Below, piece after piece: positions 48,617-57,149 of a stretch of DNA of 64,000 nt. Each line of letters starts with the position of its first letter. Positions within the stretch are counted from its first letter, which is position 1. The notes beneath the pieces were generated by a model. The model saw only the letters and a list, made by a program, of their open reading frames with translations. It made no database searches and was not told the DNA's origin. The position numbers and the translations under genes were made by a program. Origin of the DNA: DAIQNV01 sp038748775 (GTDB lineage Bacteria > Planctomycetota > Phycisphaerae > Phycisphaerales > UBA1924); contig JBCDIT010000001.1 of assembly GCA_038748775.1 (NCBI GenBank), positions 496,001-560,000 on the forward strand. Direction: 5' to 3'.

Positions 48617-49384
48617 GTGCGCATCGATGTTCTGACAACCTTCCCAGAGCTCTTTGAACCGACCGCTCCGGGTCTGCTCGGTGTCAGCATCCCCAAACGC
48701 GCCATCGATGCCGATGCGGTCGATATCCAGGCGATCAACATCCGCGACTTTGCGGATCCGCCTCACCACAAGACCGATGACCGCCCCTTCGGCGGCGGCC
48801 CGGGCATGGTGATGCTCTGCGAACCCATTTGGCGGGCCGCCGAGCACGCCCGGGGGGCTGACCCTCGCGAGGCGACCATCGTCTTCCCCACGCCGACCGG
48901 CCGACGCCTCGATCAGCCGCTGGTCGAAGACCTTGCATCACGCCCCCGCCTCACTTTCCTCTGCGGGCACTACGAGGGCATCGACGAACGCGTCGTGCGC
49001 AAGCTCGATCCGCTCGAGGTCTCGTTGGGCGACTACGTCCTCAGTTCCGGAGAACTCGCGGCCCTCGTGATCATCGACGCCGTCGCCCGACTCCAGCCCG
49101 GGGTCTTGGGCCACGACGCCAGCGCCGCGCAAGACAGCTTCGCGCCCCCGCCGACGACCAATCCGAACGGCGAACCTCTCAACCCCAAGCGGCTCGCAAA
49201 GTGGAAAGCCGAGTTTGGGATCGGCGAGGGTGACCGGCTGCTCGACTGCCCACACTACACCCGACCCCGCGAGTGGATGGGCGAAGCGGTCCCAGACATC
49301 CTGCTCTCAGGAGACCACGACGCGGTCGCCAAGTGGCGCCTCGAGCAGATGGCCAAGCGGACCAACGAACGAAACAGCGACTGA
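48617..49384 (+). CDS. trmD: tRNA (guanine-N1-)-methyltransferase
   Basis: The 255-residue SPOUT enzyme methylates G37 of tRNA. It shows MRIDVLTTFPELF, PPHHKTDDRPFGGGPGMVM, FLCGHYEGIDERV and the knot segment SLGDYVLSSGELAALVIIDA, followed by GVLGHDASAAQDSF and LDCPHYTRPREW. The start is GTG at 48617. It lies 36 bases after rplS and is followed by a perfect-palindrome terminator. Confidence 0.96.
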   Translation: MRIDVLTTFPELFEPTAPGLLGVSIPKRAIDADAVDIQAINIRDFADPPHHKTDDRPFGGGPGMVMLCEPIWRAAEHARGADPREATIVFPTPTGRRLDQPLVEDLASRPRLTFLCGHYEGIDERVVRKLDPLEVSLGDYVLSSGELAALVIIDAVARLQPGVLGHDASAAQDSFAPPPTTNPNGEPLNPKRLAKWKAEFGIGEGDRLLDCPHYTRPREWMGEAVPDILLSGDHDAVAKWRLEQMAKRTNERNSD

Positions 49385-49410
49385 CCGCCTGTCGGGTCAG
49401 GAAACAAAGA

Positions 49411-49438
49411 GAGCCGCGAGGGACGTCCCTCGCGGCTC
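49411..49438. terminator. Bidirectional terminator, 28-base perfect palindrome
   Basis: The 14-base arm GAGCCGCGAGGGAC is followed immediately by its exact complement. It lies 26 bases after the trmD stop and 30 bases after the stop of the convergent peptidase. On the minus strand it is followed by TCTTTGTTT, giving a proper U-tract there. Confidence 0.85.
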
Positions 49439-49468
49439 CGATGTTTGGTGACATTCACTCAGCGGCGA

Positions 49469-50863
49469 TCAGGGGCAGCCGGCAAGGAAGGACTCGATGA
49501 ACGCGTCGATGTCCGAAAGGTCGAATATCCCGAAGGGCGCGGCGATGTCGGCCTCCGACGCGCCGAGCACGAACGTCAGAATGAAACGATCAACGTCGGA
49601 CAGATCGAGGATGCCGGCCGGATCAGCGATGTCTGCGACGTTGCAGGCCGTGCCGACGACGGTCCAGGTGAGCCGCTCGGTCATGACGCTCTCGCGTGCT
49701 GCTTCGTCGCGCACCCAGATTGACTCATCGACGACCTCAACGGTGACCTGATCGCCATCAACAGTGCCGAGCGTCGCCGTGTCGATCGAGTAGAGGCCGT
49801 CACCTTCGGCGACAACCGATCCGTTCACGAGCCAACGAACGCCCATCGGACCGAGCGCCGACTCAACGACCGTCAGCGAAAGCGAATCGCCCACGCCGAT
49901 CTCACCCGGGGCCGGATCGGCCGTCGTGATCATCGCGCTCGCGTCGTGGATCGCGAGGATCAGCGCCTCGGCGGAAACGAGGTTGAACGGACGACCGAGC
50001 GCCCGCATCATCGAGTTGTTGGTCGGCCGGTAGATCCCCTCGACCGAGTAGTTGGCCCCCTCGTACGTCGAAATCGGGTTGTCGAAACCGGGAAGCGAAG
50101 CATCGAGCCAGGTCGCCCACTTGCGGTTCTGCGCCGCCATCTCCGAAGCGTTGAGCGTCGAAACGTTGACCCCCGCCGGCTCGCCACCGCTGTATGTAAA
50201 GGGCCCCCCGTAGGTGTATTCGTCGGCAAGGTTGCCCAGCGCGTGCCCGAGTTCGTGAAGCACGATGTCACCCGTCGAGCCGTTCCGACCGGCGGACGTC
50301 GCGACGTTGAGCGACGGGTACCCGACGCCGCCGTACTTCGTCGTGTTCGCCAGAGCAACGACAACGTCCCAGCCGGGCACGTTCGCAGCCGCGAAGCCGC
50401 GTGCCTTCGACGTGTTGACGCACAGAGCACGTTCGGTGCCGCCGCACCAGAACGTCATGTCGAACGCAGTGTCTTTCTGGATGCCCTGGACAGGATCGTT
50501 GTCGACACCAGACTCGTTCGAGGCCTGCTCCGGGAAGTGGAACTCGAAGAACGGCAGGTAGCTGATGAACGGCTCGTACGAGAAAATGTCGTCGGCCGCT
50601 TGGTTCGCATCCTGGACAAACTGGGGGAGTTCCGGCTCGGTGTAGCCGTCGCCGATGAAAACGATGTCCACCAGCTCGTCGCTCGGTCCGCTCACGCTAA
50701 ACGACCGCGCGAGCAGGTCCGACTCGCCGAACGGCGCAAAGCGGACCATGCTGGGGTTTGCCCCAGGCTCGTCGTGGTAGTGCACGCCGGGCTCGGGCGG
50801 CGCCGCCAAGGTCGAACCGGCAGCCCAAAGCAGAGCGCCGGCCGAAACTCGAACATATTTCAT
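49469..50863 (-). CDS. Secreted M64-type metallopeptidase with C-terminal GC-type dockerin
   Basis: The 464-residue protein has a signal peptide (VRVSAGALLWAAGSTLAAP) and the M64 (IgA peptidase-like) catalytic region: DIVFIGDGYTEPE, then the zinc site HELGHALGNLADEY (HELGH at 203-207), and SMMRALGRPFNLVSAEAL. An Ig-like segment follows (about 310-400) and then two dockerin repeats (ADIADPAGILDLSDVDRFI and ADIAAPFGIFDLSDIDAFI) ending FLAGC. It should act outside the cell. ATG at 50863 is set by the signal peptide. Confidence 0.9.
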   Translation of the reverse strand: MKYVRVSAGALLWAAGSTLAAPPEPGVHYHDEPGANPSMVRFAPFGESDLLARSFSVSGPSDELVDIVFIGDGYTEPELPQFVQDANQAADDIFSYEPFISYLPFFEFHFPEQASNESGVDNDPVQGIQKDTAFDMTFWCGGTERALCVNTSKARGFAAANVPGWDVVVALANTTKYGGVGYPSLNVATSAGRNGSTGDIVLHELGHALGNLADEYTYGGPFTYSGGEPAGVNVSTLNASEMAAQNRKWATWLDASLPGFDNPISTYEGANYSVEGIYRPTNNSMMRALGRPFNLVSAEALILAIHDASAMITTADPAPGEIGVGDSLSLTVVESALGPMGVRWLVNGSVVAEGDGLYSIDTATLGTVDGDQVTVEVVDESIWVRDEAARESVMTERLTWTVVGTACNVADIADPAGILDLSDVDRFILTFVLGASEADIAAPFGIFDLSDIDAFIESFLAGCP

Positions 50864-51098
50864 ATTGCTGTCTCCCGTGTTGGTCCCCACAACCACCCGA
50901 CATGGTAGTGAGAGGCGGCGCAAGCACAACCCCCCAGGGTCGAGAACTCCAGAGACGCGTTTAGGGATTCGGAGGAAGGTCCAGCGTCACGCCCGCCGAC
51001 TCGCATGCCGCCACCGGCTTGGCGATCGCGTCCGGTCCCGTCGGAGCCAACCTCGCGCCGCGTCTGCTCAAACGTTGCTTCGCTTCCCGTCGTGGTCG

Positions 51099-52181
51099 CT
51101 ACGCCGTGAGCGGAGCGCGTTCCGGGGCGCGTTCGGTGGCGCCGGCCCGCCACGCGGCGACCGCCTCGCGCACCTGCGCCGGATTCGTCGCCGACCGCAC
51201 GCCCTGCTTGAGCGCCTTGCAGTGGCTCCGGTTGATCGTCTTACCGAGCCAACTGATCTTCTGGCGGATCTTGTGCATCGCGTAGTTCTCGTTGCGGTAC
51301 TCGAGCATCCGCTCGAAGTACGCGAGCACAACGTCCAGCTTCTCGTCCTCGCTCGGCTCGACCGATGCCGGATCGATGCCGCGCTGCGCCGCCCACGCCA
51401 TCCGGAAGACCCAAGGCCCGGCGAACGCCCCTCGACCGATCATCACGCCGGCGCACCCGGTGTCGCTCAGCATCGAAAGGCAATCATCTGGCGTGCGTAC
51501 GTCGCCGTTTCCGATCACCGGGACCCCAGCCTCGCCAACTACGCCGGTCGCCTCGCCGACCGCGTCTACGACCCGACGGATCCCCTCACGCCGGCACGAG
51601 CCCTTGAACATCTGCTCGGTGGTCCGCCCGTGAACCGTGATCGCGGCCGCCCCGAGTCGGCACAGACCGACCGCCAACTCGCACGCGACCCCCGCCTCGT
51701 ACGCGGCCTCGTCCCACCCAAGCCTCATCTTCGCAGTAAGCGGGATCGAATCGGGCAGGGCCTCACGCACGCGCTCGAACAACCCGAGGGTGCGCCCGAC
51801 GTCACACATGAGCTTGCTGCCACCGTCCTTCTTGCACACCTTGTCGACCGGGCACCCCATGTTGATGTCGACAACGGTCGCGCCGTGATCGACGCACCAC
51901 CGGGCCCCGTCGGCGAGGACCCCCCCACCGCCTCCATACAACTGCATGCAGATCGGGCGGTCAAACTCGCTCGTGCGTGCAAGATCGATGGTCGCGTCCG
52001 AACCGCAGAGCAGGCCCTTGGGGCTCAGCAGATCAGTGCACGCCAGCCCCACACCGCCCAGCGAACGACACGTCTCGCGCCACGCGAGATCGCACCACCC
52101 CGCGATAGGCGCGAGTAGCAGATTCGTCTCCAGCCGAACCGCACCAGAGGGGGCGCGCAAGTCCAAAGGAACACCGAGCAT
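51099..52181 (-). CDS. tRNA-dihydrouridine synthase
   Basis: The 360-residue FMN enzyme has the Dus barrel: NLLLAPIAGWCDLAWRETCR, ICMQLYGGGGGVLADGARW, VVDINMGCPVDKVCKKDGGS (catalytic Cys110), LTAKMRLGWD, ITVHGRTTEQMFKGSC and VPVIGNGDVRTPDDCLSML with GVMIGRGAFAGPW. It reduces uridines in tRNA D-loops. The overall pattern is closest to the DusB type. It is divergent from the HAD lipoprotein gene (41 bases). Confidence 0.92.
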   Translation of the reverse strand: MLGVPLDLRAPSGAVRLETNLLLAPIAGWCDLAWRETCRSLGGVGLACTDLLSPKGLLCGSDATIDLARTSEFDRPICMQLYGGGGGVLADGARWCVDHGATVVDINMGCPVDKVCKKDGGSKLMCDVGRTLGLFERVREALPDSIPLTAKMRLGWDEAAYEAGVACELAVGLCRLGAAAITVHGRTTEQMFKGSCRREGIRRVVDAVGEATGVVGEAGVPVIGNGDVRTPDDCLSMLSDTGCAGVMIGRGAFAGPWVFRMAWAAQRGIDPASVEPSEDEKLDVVLAYFERMLEYRNENYAMHKIRQKISWLGKTINRSHCKALKQGVRSATNPAQVREAVAAWRAGATERAPERAPLTA

Positions 52182-52222
52182 GAGCGAACGGTACGCTCGC
52201 CGCGGAAAACAGGAGCACCGCG

Positions 52223-53212
52223 ATGATCATCCGAATCCTGCTTGTCTTCTCCGCGTTTATCACAGGCTGCGCCGGCCCTGGGCAGTCCCGGTCGCCCAGC
52301 ACCGATCCGCTCCCGAGTTGGCAGAGCGGCCCAGCCAAAGCCGCCATCACCGCGTTCATCGAAGATGCAACGACCGAGAACCGTCCCGGGTTCATTCCAT
52401 CGCCCGAACGCATCGCCGTCTTTGACAACGACGGAACGCTCTGGGCGGAGCAACCGGTCTACTTTCAGCTCCTCTTCGCGATCGACCGCGTGCGACAACT
52501 CGCCCCGGACCATCCCGAATGGAATGAGGAACCCGCCTTGAAGGCCGCGATCGATGGCGACATGGCCGCGCTCGCCAGCTCCGGGAAGGAGGGCCTGCTC
52601 CGCGTCGTGACCGCTTCGCACGCCGGGATGACCAGCGATGAGTTCGACGCGATCGCCCGGGCGTGGTTCGCGAAGGCCGAGCATCCCACGACCGGGCGGC
52701 CCATCACGTCGATGGTGTACCAGCCGATGCTCGAGTTGCTCGAAGCGCTCCGCGAGGCCGGCTTCAAGACTTACATCGTGTCGGGCGGCGGCGTCGATTT
52801 CATCCGCGCGTTCGCCGAAGAGGTCTACGGAATCCCACCGGAGCAGGTGATCGGGTCATCGCTCGAAACCGAATGGGACCCCACCGAGCGCGCCGTCGTC
52901 CGTACGCCCAAACTCGGTTTCATCGATGACAAGGCAGGCAAGCCCGTCGCGATCCAGCGCGTCATCGGACGCCGACCGGTCATGACCGTCGGCAACTCGG
53001 ACGGCGATCTGCAGATGATGCAATGGACGGCCGAAGGCGATGGCCCCAGGGCGTGCATCATCATCCGACACACCGATGCAACACGCGAATGGGCGTACGA
53101 CCGAGACTCCTCGATCGGGCGATTGGACGAGGCCCTGACCGAAGCTTCCGAGCGAGGCTGGACGGTCGTCGACATGGCCGAAGACTGGCGAACCGTCTTC
53201 CCCGATCGGTGA
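52223..53212 (+). CDS. HAD-superfamily phosphatase, lipoprotein
   Basis: The 329-residue protein has a lipobox (FITGC, Cys16) and then a HAD fold: motif I AVFDNDGTLWAEQP (Asp68, Asp70), motif II YIVSGGGVDFIR, and motif IV TVGNSDGDLQMM. The cap resembles phosphoserine-phosphatase-like enzymes of the periplasm. AGGAG lies 7 bases before the ATG. The physiological phosphate ester is unknown. Confidence 0.9.
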   Translation: MIIRILLVFSAFITGCAGPGQSRSPSTDPLPSWQSGPAKAAITAFIEDATTENRPGFIPSPERIAVFDNDGTLWAEQPVYFQLLFAIDRVRQLAPDHPEWNEEPALKAAIDGDMAALASSGKEGLLRVVTASHAGMTSDEFDAIARAWFAKAEHPTTGRPITSMVYQPMLELLEALREAGFKTYIVSGGGVDFIRAFAEEVYGIPPEQVIGSSLETEWDPTERAVVRTPKLGFIDDKAGKPVAIQRVIGRRPVMTVGNSDGDLQMMQWTAEGDGPRACIIIRHTDATREWAYDRDSSIGRLDEALTEASERGWTVVDMAEDWRTVFPDR

Positions 53213-53217
53213 GCGAC

Positions 53218-53703
53218 TCAGGCGTTGGCGAACACCGCGCCGACGCCGGCGACCGTGCGGACCTCTGCCCGCTCAACAGTCACGCCCACGACCTGGAAGA
53301 CCGGGTGCTCATACCGACGGACCACGATCCGTCCGGGCTTGGCCCGCTCGAACCGCTCAAGCCACGCTCGGGCTCGCGGCTCGTTGAGCGCCCCGGGCCT
53401 CGCCTCGACAATTCCCAGACCGCGGCGGCCGTCGGGCAAGTCGAGGGGCTGCCAGAGCACGCCGAGTTTGTCGGGTCGGTCATCCGCATCGCCGAGCCCG
53501 CTCAACCACGCACACTCAAACTCGCGGCACACGTCTGGGCGGGCCTCATAACGGGTGCACCCCGGCGCCCCCTTCGATTTGGCGGAAAACCGGCACCACG
53601 TATCGCGGGGCTTGTCCAGTTCCGGGATATCGGGGAGTTTGCAGCACACCCGGCACGATCCGCACGACCGGCCCTGGCTGAGGTTCTTCGGCTCAATGGT
53701 CAA
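53218..53703 (-). CDS. YkgJ-family cysteine cluster protein
   Basis: The 161-residue protein begins with GRSCGSCRVCCKLP (Cys14, 17, 20, 21), followed by further cysteines in TWCRF, PGCTRYEARPDVCREFEC. This is the CxxC..CC pattern of the YkgJ/Fe-S oxidoreductase-like zinc or iron cluster family. The start is the TTG at 53703, with GAGGAG 8 bases upstream; the longer frame has no conserved residues. It converges with the HAD gene (5-base gap). The function is unknown. Confidence 0.85.
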   Translation of the reverse strand: MTIEPKNLSQGRSCGSCRVCCKLPDIPELDKPRDTWCRFSAKSKGAPGCTRYEARPDVCREFECAWLSGLGDADDRPDKLGVLWQPLDLPDGRRGLGIVEARPGALNEPRARAWLERFERAKPGRIVVRRYEHPVFQVVGVTVERAEVRTVAGVGAVFANA

Positions 53704-53901
53704 GACACCGCTCCTCGGACCGCGAGACCTCCCACCCCCAGGAGGCCCCCTGTCCGTTGTGCGGTCTGTATCGGAAGCGCATGCTTGTGCCTGCAGGGCA
53801 AACTCGGGCGATCGCACCGCCGGTGCGTCTGGCGCCCGATGCGCGGCGTGCGACGCCCTCCCCCTCGCACCGGCGGGGACCTTCACCTACAGTTCCATCG
53901 C

Positions 53902-55437
53902 GTGTACCAAGCCCTACTCACTCGTAAATACCTCACGACCAAGATCATGCCCTTGCTGGCCACCGTCGCGGTGATGCTCAGCGTCGGTACGGTCCTTGTC
54001 ACGTGGTCCGTCATGGGTGGGTTTTTGCACACCCTCGTGAACTCGGGTCGCAACCTTGTGGGCGACGCCAAGATCCACTGGCCCAATACCGGGTTCCCCC
54101 ACTACGACGACCTGATCGAACGTCTGGAGGCCCGCCCCGAGATCCAGGCCGCGGCCCCGATCATCGAGACCTTCGGGCTCGTGGGCCTCCCCGACGACCG
54201 AGTTCAGGGGGTCGGCATCAAGGGCATCGACGGACCGAGCTACGCGAGGGTCACCGGCTACGACGACACGATCTGGTGGCGACCTCTCGAAGAACCGCTT
54301 CGCAAAGACGTCGACGGGGAGGACCCGAGGCTCTCAACGAGCTTCCGCGGTTCGACTTGGGCGTCACGCCTCGATCAGGCTCGGTCTCTCACGGTCGATG
54401 GCGAAGCCGCGGCTGTCCCGGGCATCGAGCTTTCAGGCTGGAACATCCGCTACCCAACGGGGATCTACCAACCCGGCTCATCGTTCCAACACGGGCGAGA
54501 TGGATCGTTCAACTCGCTGAACCAGTGGCTGCTCGAAGCCGAGTTGACGGTGCACGTCATGCCCCTCGACGACTCCGGTCGGGGCGTCGAGGTCGTGACC
54601 AGGTCGGTCCCCGTCGCCAACGAGTTCCGCACAGGCGTCTACGAAGCCGACAGCCGCACGCTCTTGGTTCGCATGGACCTGCTCCAACGCATGCTCAAAA
54701 TGGACGAAGCCGAACGGATCGAGACGTCAGGCCGGTCGGGCTTCGTCATCGACCCCGAGACGGGCGAGCCGGTCCTGCGCGAAGCGAAAATCATCGGCGT
54801 CGACCCGGCGCGCGTCACGACAGTCCTCGTCCGAGGCGCCGACGAGCTCGACGCCGAGCAGGTCAAACAAGTCTGTTTCGAGGTGTACGCCGAGTTCGCG
54901 GCCGCGCATCCAGATGAAGTCCCGCCGGCCGGTTCGATCGGGGTCGCGTCGTGGCGGGACCTCAACCGCACGCTGATCGCGGCGGTCGAAAAGGAAACCG
55001 GGCTCGTGCTCTTCGTGTTCGGGCTCGTGTGCTTCACGACCGTGTTCCTGGTCCTCGCGATCTTCTGGAGCATGGTGAGCGAGAAAACCCGTGATATCGG
55101 GATTCTCCGTGCGCTCGGCGCCGGCACGCCCGGAGTGGCGTGGCTCTGGCTCCGCTACGGCACCGCCGTGGGCGCTACCGGTTCGACGCTCGGCCTGGTC
55201 GTCGGCGGGCTCGTTGTGCAGAACATCAACGAGATCCACGAGTGGCTGGGCTCAACGTTCAACCTCGTGATCTGGGACCCCAGCGTGTACTACTTCAGCG
55301 AGATCCCGAGCCAGGTCGACCCGGTCAAGGCCGCCATCGTCGCGGGCGCGGGCGTGCTGACCTGCCTCATCGGTGCCGCGATCCCGTCGATCCGTGCCGC
55401 GTACATGGACCCGGTGCGGGCGTTGAGGTTCGAATGA
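53902..55437 (+). CDS. LolC/LolE-like ABC transporter permease
   Basis: The 511-residue FtsX/MacB-type permease has an N-terminal helix (IMPLLATVAVMLSVGTVLVT), a large extracytoplasmic domain and three C-terminal helices (LVLFVFGLVCFTTVFLVLAI, GATGSTLGLVVGGLVVQNI, GVLTCLIGAAIPSIRAA). The conserved loop MVSEKTRDIGILRALGA is typical of lipoprotein-releasing permeases. The start is GTG at 53902; the open frame further upstream lies opposite the YkgJ gene. Its stop overlaps the ATPase start (ATGA). A role in lipoprotein transfer or macromolecule extrusion is inferred. Confidence 0.9.
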   Translation: MYQALLTRKYLTTKIMPLLATVAVMLSVGTVLVTWSVMGGFLHTLVNSGRNLVGDAKIHWPNTGFPHYDDLIERLEARPEIQAAAPIIETFGLVGLPDDRVQGVGIKGIDGPSYARVTGYDDTIWWRPLEEPLRKDVDGEDPRLSTSFRGSTWASRLDQARSLTVDGEAAAVPGIELSGWNIRYPTGIYQPGSSFQHGRDGSFNSLNQWLLEAELTVHVMPLDDSGRGVEVVTRSVPVANEFRTGVYEADSRTLLVRMDLLQRMLKMDEAERIETSGRSGFVIDPETGEPVLREAKIIGVDPARVTTVLVRGADELDAEQVKQVCFEVYAEFAAAHPDEVPPAGSIGVASWRDLNRTLIAAVEKETGLVLFVFGLVCFTTVFLVLAIFWSMVSEKTRDIGILRALGAGTPGVAWLWLRYGTAVGATGSTLGLVVGGLVVQNINEIHEWLGSTFNLVIWDPSVYYFSEIPSQVDPVKAAIVAGAGVLTCLIGAAIPSIRAAYMDPVRALRFE

Positions 55438-56234
55438 CGACGCCAATCCTCGAAGCACGCGATCTGTTCAAGACCTACAGGCTTGGTCGGGTGCGCGTCC
55501 CGGTGCTCAAGGGCGCGGGACTGACGCTCCATGAGGGCGAGGCGGTGGCCGTGCTCGGCGCCTCGGGCAGCGGGAAGAGCACGATGCTCCACCTGCTCGG
55601 CGGGCTCGACCGCCCCGACCGCGAGCAAGGCGAGCGCAGGGGCTCGATCTGGTTCGAGGGGCGCGAACTCACGAACGTCGGCGCCGGCGAACTCAACCGG
55701 TACCGCTCGCAGAGCGTCGGCTTCGTCTTCCAGTTCTATCACCTGCTCCCGGAACTCAGCGTGCTCGACAACGTGTGCGTCGGCGCGATGATCCCCGCCG
55801 GTCGGCTCGGTTGGCGGGGCCGAAAGCGTGCCGACGCCCGCGCCCACGCGACGGACATGCTCAGCCGGTTCGGGCTCGCTGATCGTCTCAAACACCGCCC
55901 GGCCGAGCTGAGCGGCGGCGAACGCCAGCGCGTCGCCATCGCGAGGGCCCTGATCAACCGTCCGAAGGTCTTGCTCGCCGACGAGCCCACCGGAAACCTC
56001 GACGCGGCGACCGGGGCGACGATCCTCGACACCCTGTCGGAGCTCCGCCGGGACCTGGGGCTCAGCGTCGTCATGGTCACCCACGACCAGACCATCGCCC
56101 AGCGGGCCGATCGGGTCGTGACCCTCCAAGACGGACGGCTCGCCGGAGCCCAGGCGGGCCCGGGTAACGCCGGGGGTTCCCCGACCAGCGACGACGGCGT
56201 CGACGAAGGGTCGGTGCTATCGTCGCACCGCTGA
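55434..56234 (+). CDS. LolD-like ABC transporter ATP-binding protein
   Basis: The 266-residue ATPase has Walker A GASGSGKST (42-50), Q-loop QSVGFVFQFYHLLPELSVLD, signature LSGGERQRV (from 159) and Walker B VLLADEPTGNLD (Asp183, Glu184), then the H-loop MVTHD. ATPTGNLD-type Walker B and the insertion after Walker A fit the MacB/LolD group. It pairs with the permease in the same transcript. The C-terminal 30 residues are Gly/Asp/Ser-rich and probably disordered. Confidence 0.95.
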   Translation: MTTPILEARDLFKTYRLGRVRVPVLKGAGLTLHEGEAVAVLGASGSGKSTMLHLLGGLDRPDREQGERRGSIWFEGRELTNVGAGELNRYRSQSVGFVFQFYHLLPELSVLDNVCVGAMIPAGRLGWRGRKRADARAHATDMLSRFGLADRLKHRPAELSGGERQRVAIARALINRPKVLLADEPTGNLDAATGATILDTLSELRRDLGLSVVMVTHDQTIAQRADRVVTLQDGRLAGAQAGPGNAGGSPTSDDGVDEGSVLSSHR

Positions 56235-56237
56235 CTT

Positions 56238-57146
56238 ATGACAAGGGCCACACCCACTCCATCGCGATCCAGCGCTCAGCCGGCCCACGAGGACGGACCG
56301 ACCAACGCCCAGACTGCCAGCGCGACCGAGTCATCTCACACGCTCACCCTCCACGGCGAAACCGGCAAGCCGGTCGAGGCTCGGGTGACCCACACCGGGA
56401 CGGCCGGACCTCGCGTGGTGTTCCTGCACGGCCTCGTCGGGCTCAACGAGCACTGGGAGCCGGTCGTCACCCGACTCCGCCCGGGCATCCGCTCGGTCCG
56501 TCTTGAGTTGCCCCTGCTTGACCTGACCGGCTCTGATTGCTCGATCCAGGGCGTCACAGAACTGACCACGGCGTACCTTGATCGAGTGAAGGCACAAGAC
56601 GGAGAGGGCCCGGCGGTCTTGGTCGGCAACTCCTTCGGAGGACACGTCGCTCTCCGGATCGCCCATCGTCGGCCCGACCTGGTTCGAGGCCTCGTCCTCG
56701 CCGGATCGAGCGGGCTTTTCGAACGCACACTCGTAAAGGGCGCGCCGATCCGACCGCCGCGCGAGTGGCTCCGGGAGAAGATCGCCGAGCTCTTCTACGA
56801 CCCCGCGGTCATGAGGGAAGACGATGTCGACCGTGCCCACGCGGCGCTGAACACCCGCCAGGGCGCCCGTGCGATGGTTCGACTGAGCCGGACCGCCCGC
56901 CGGAACCACCTGGGCGACGAGATCGGCGACATCGGCTGCCCCACGCTCCTGATCTGGGGCAAGCAAGACATCGTCACCCCGCCGTCAGCGGCGCAGGGCT
57001 TCCTCGACCTCATGCCCGATGCGCAGGTGGTCTGGGTCGATCGGTGCGGCCACACCCCGATGCTCGAAGCTCCGACGGTTTTTGCTGAGGCTCTCGAGTC
57101 CTTTGTCGCCCGTCTCGACGGAACGGGCGACACGAGCAAGGCCTGA
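56238..57146 (+). CDS. Alpha/beta-fold hydrolase
   Basis: The 302-residue protein has an oxyanion region RVVFLHGLVGLNEHW, nucleophile elbow VGNSFGGHVAL (Ser132), acid strand LLIWGKQDIVTPP and catalytic histidine in DRCGHTPMLEAP. A 50-residue polar N-terminus precedes the fold. It starts 3 bases after the ABC ATPase and ends 3 bases before the GH3-type ligase, so it is very likely cotranscribed. The substrate is unknown; an ester or amide made by the neighbouring ligase is one possibility. Confidence 0.9.
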   Translation: MTRATPTPSRSSAQPAHEDGPTNAQTASATESSHTLTLHGETGKPVEARVTHTGTAGPRVVFLHGLVGLNEHWEPVVTRLRPGIRSVRLELPLLDLTGSDCSIQGVTELTTAYLDRVKAQDGEGPAVLVGNSFGGHVALRIAHRRPDLVRGLVLAGSSGLFERTLVKGAPIRPPREWLREKIAELFYDPAVMREDDVDRAHAALNTRQGARAMVRLSRTARRNHLGDEIGDIGCPTLLIWGKQDIVTPPSAAQGFLDLMPDAQVVWVDRCGHTPMLEAPTVFAEALESFVARLDGTGDTSKA

Positions 57147-57149
57147 TCG

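Noticed and set aside
53023..53901. Upstream extension of the ABC permease frame
   Set aside because: It runs opposite YkgJ and overlaps the HAD gene; the conserved permease begins at the GTG at 53902.
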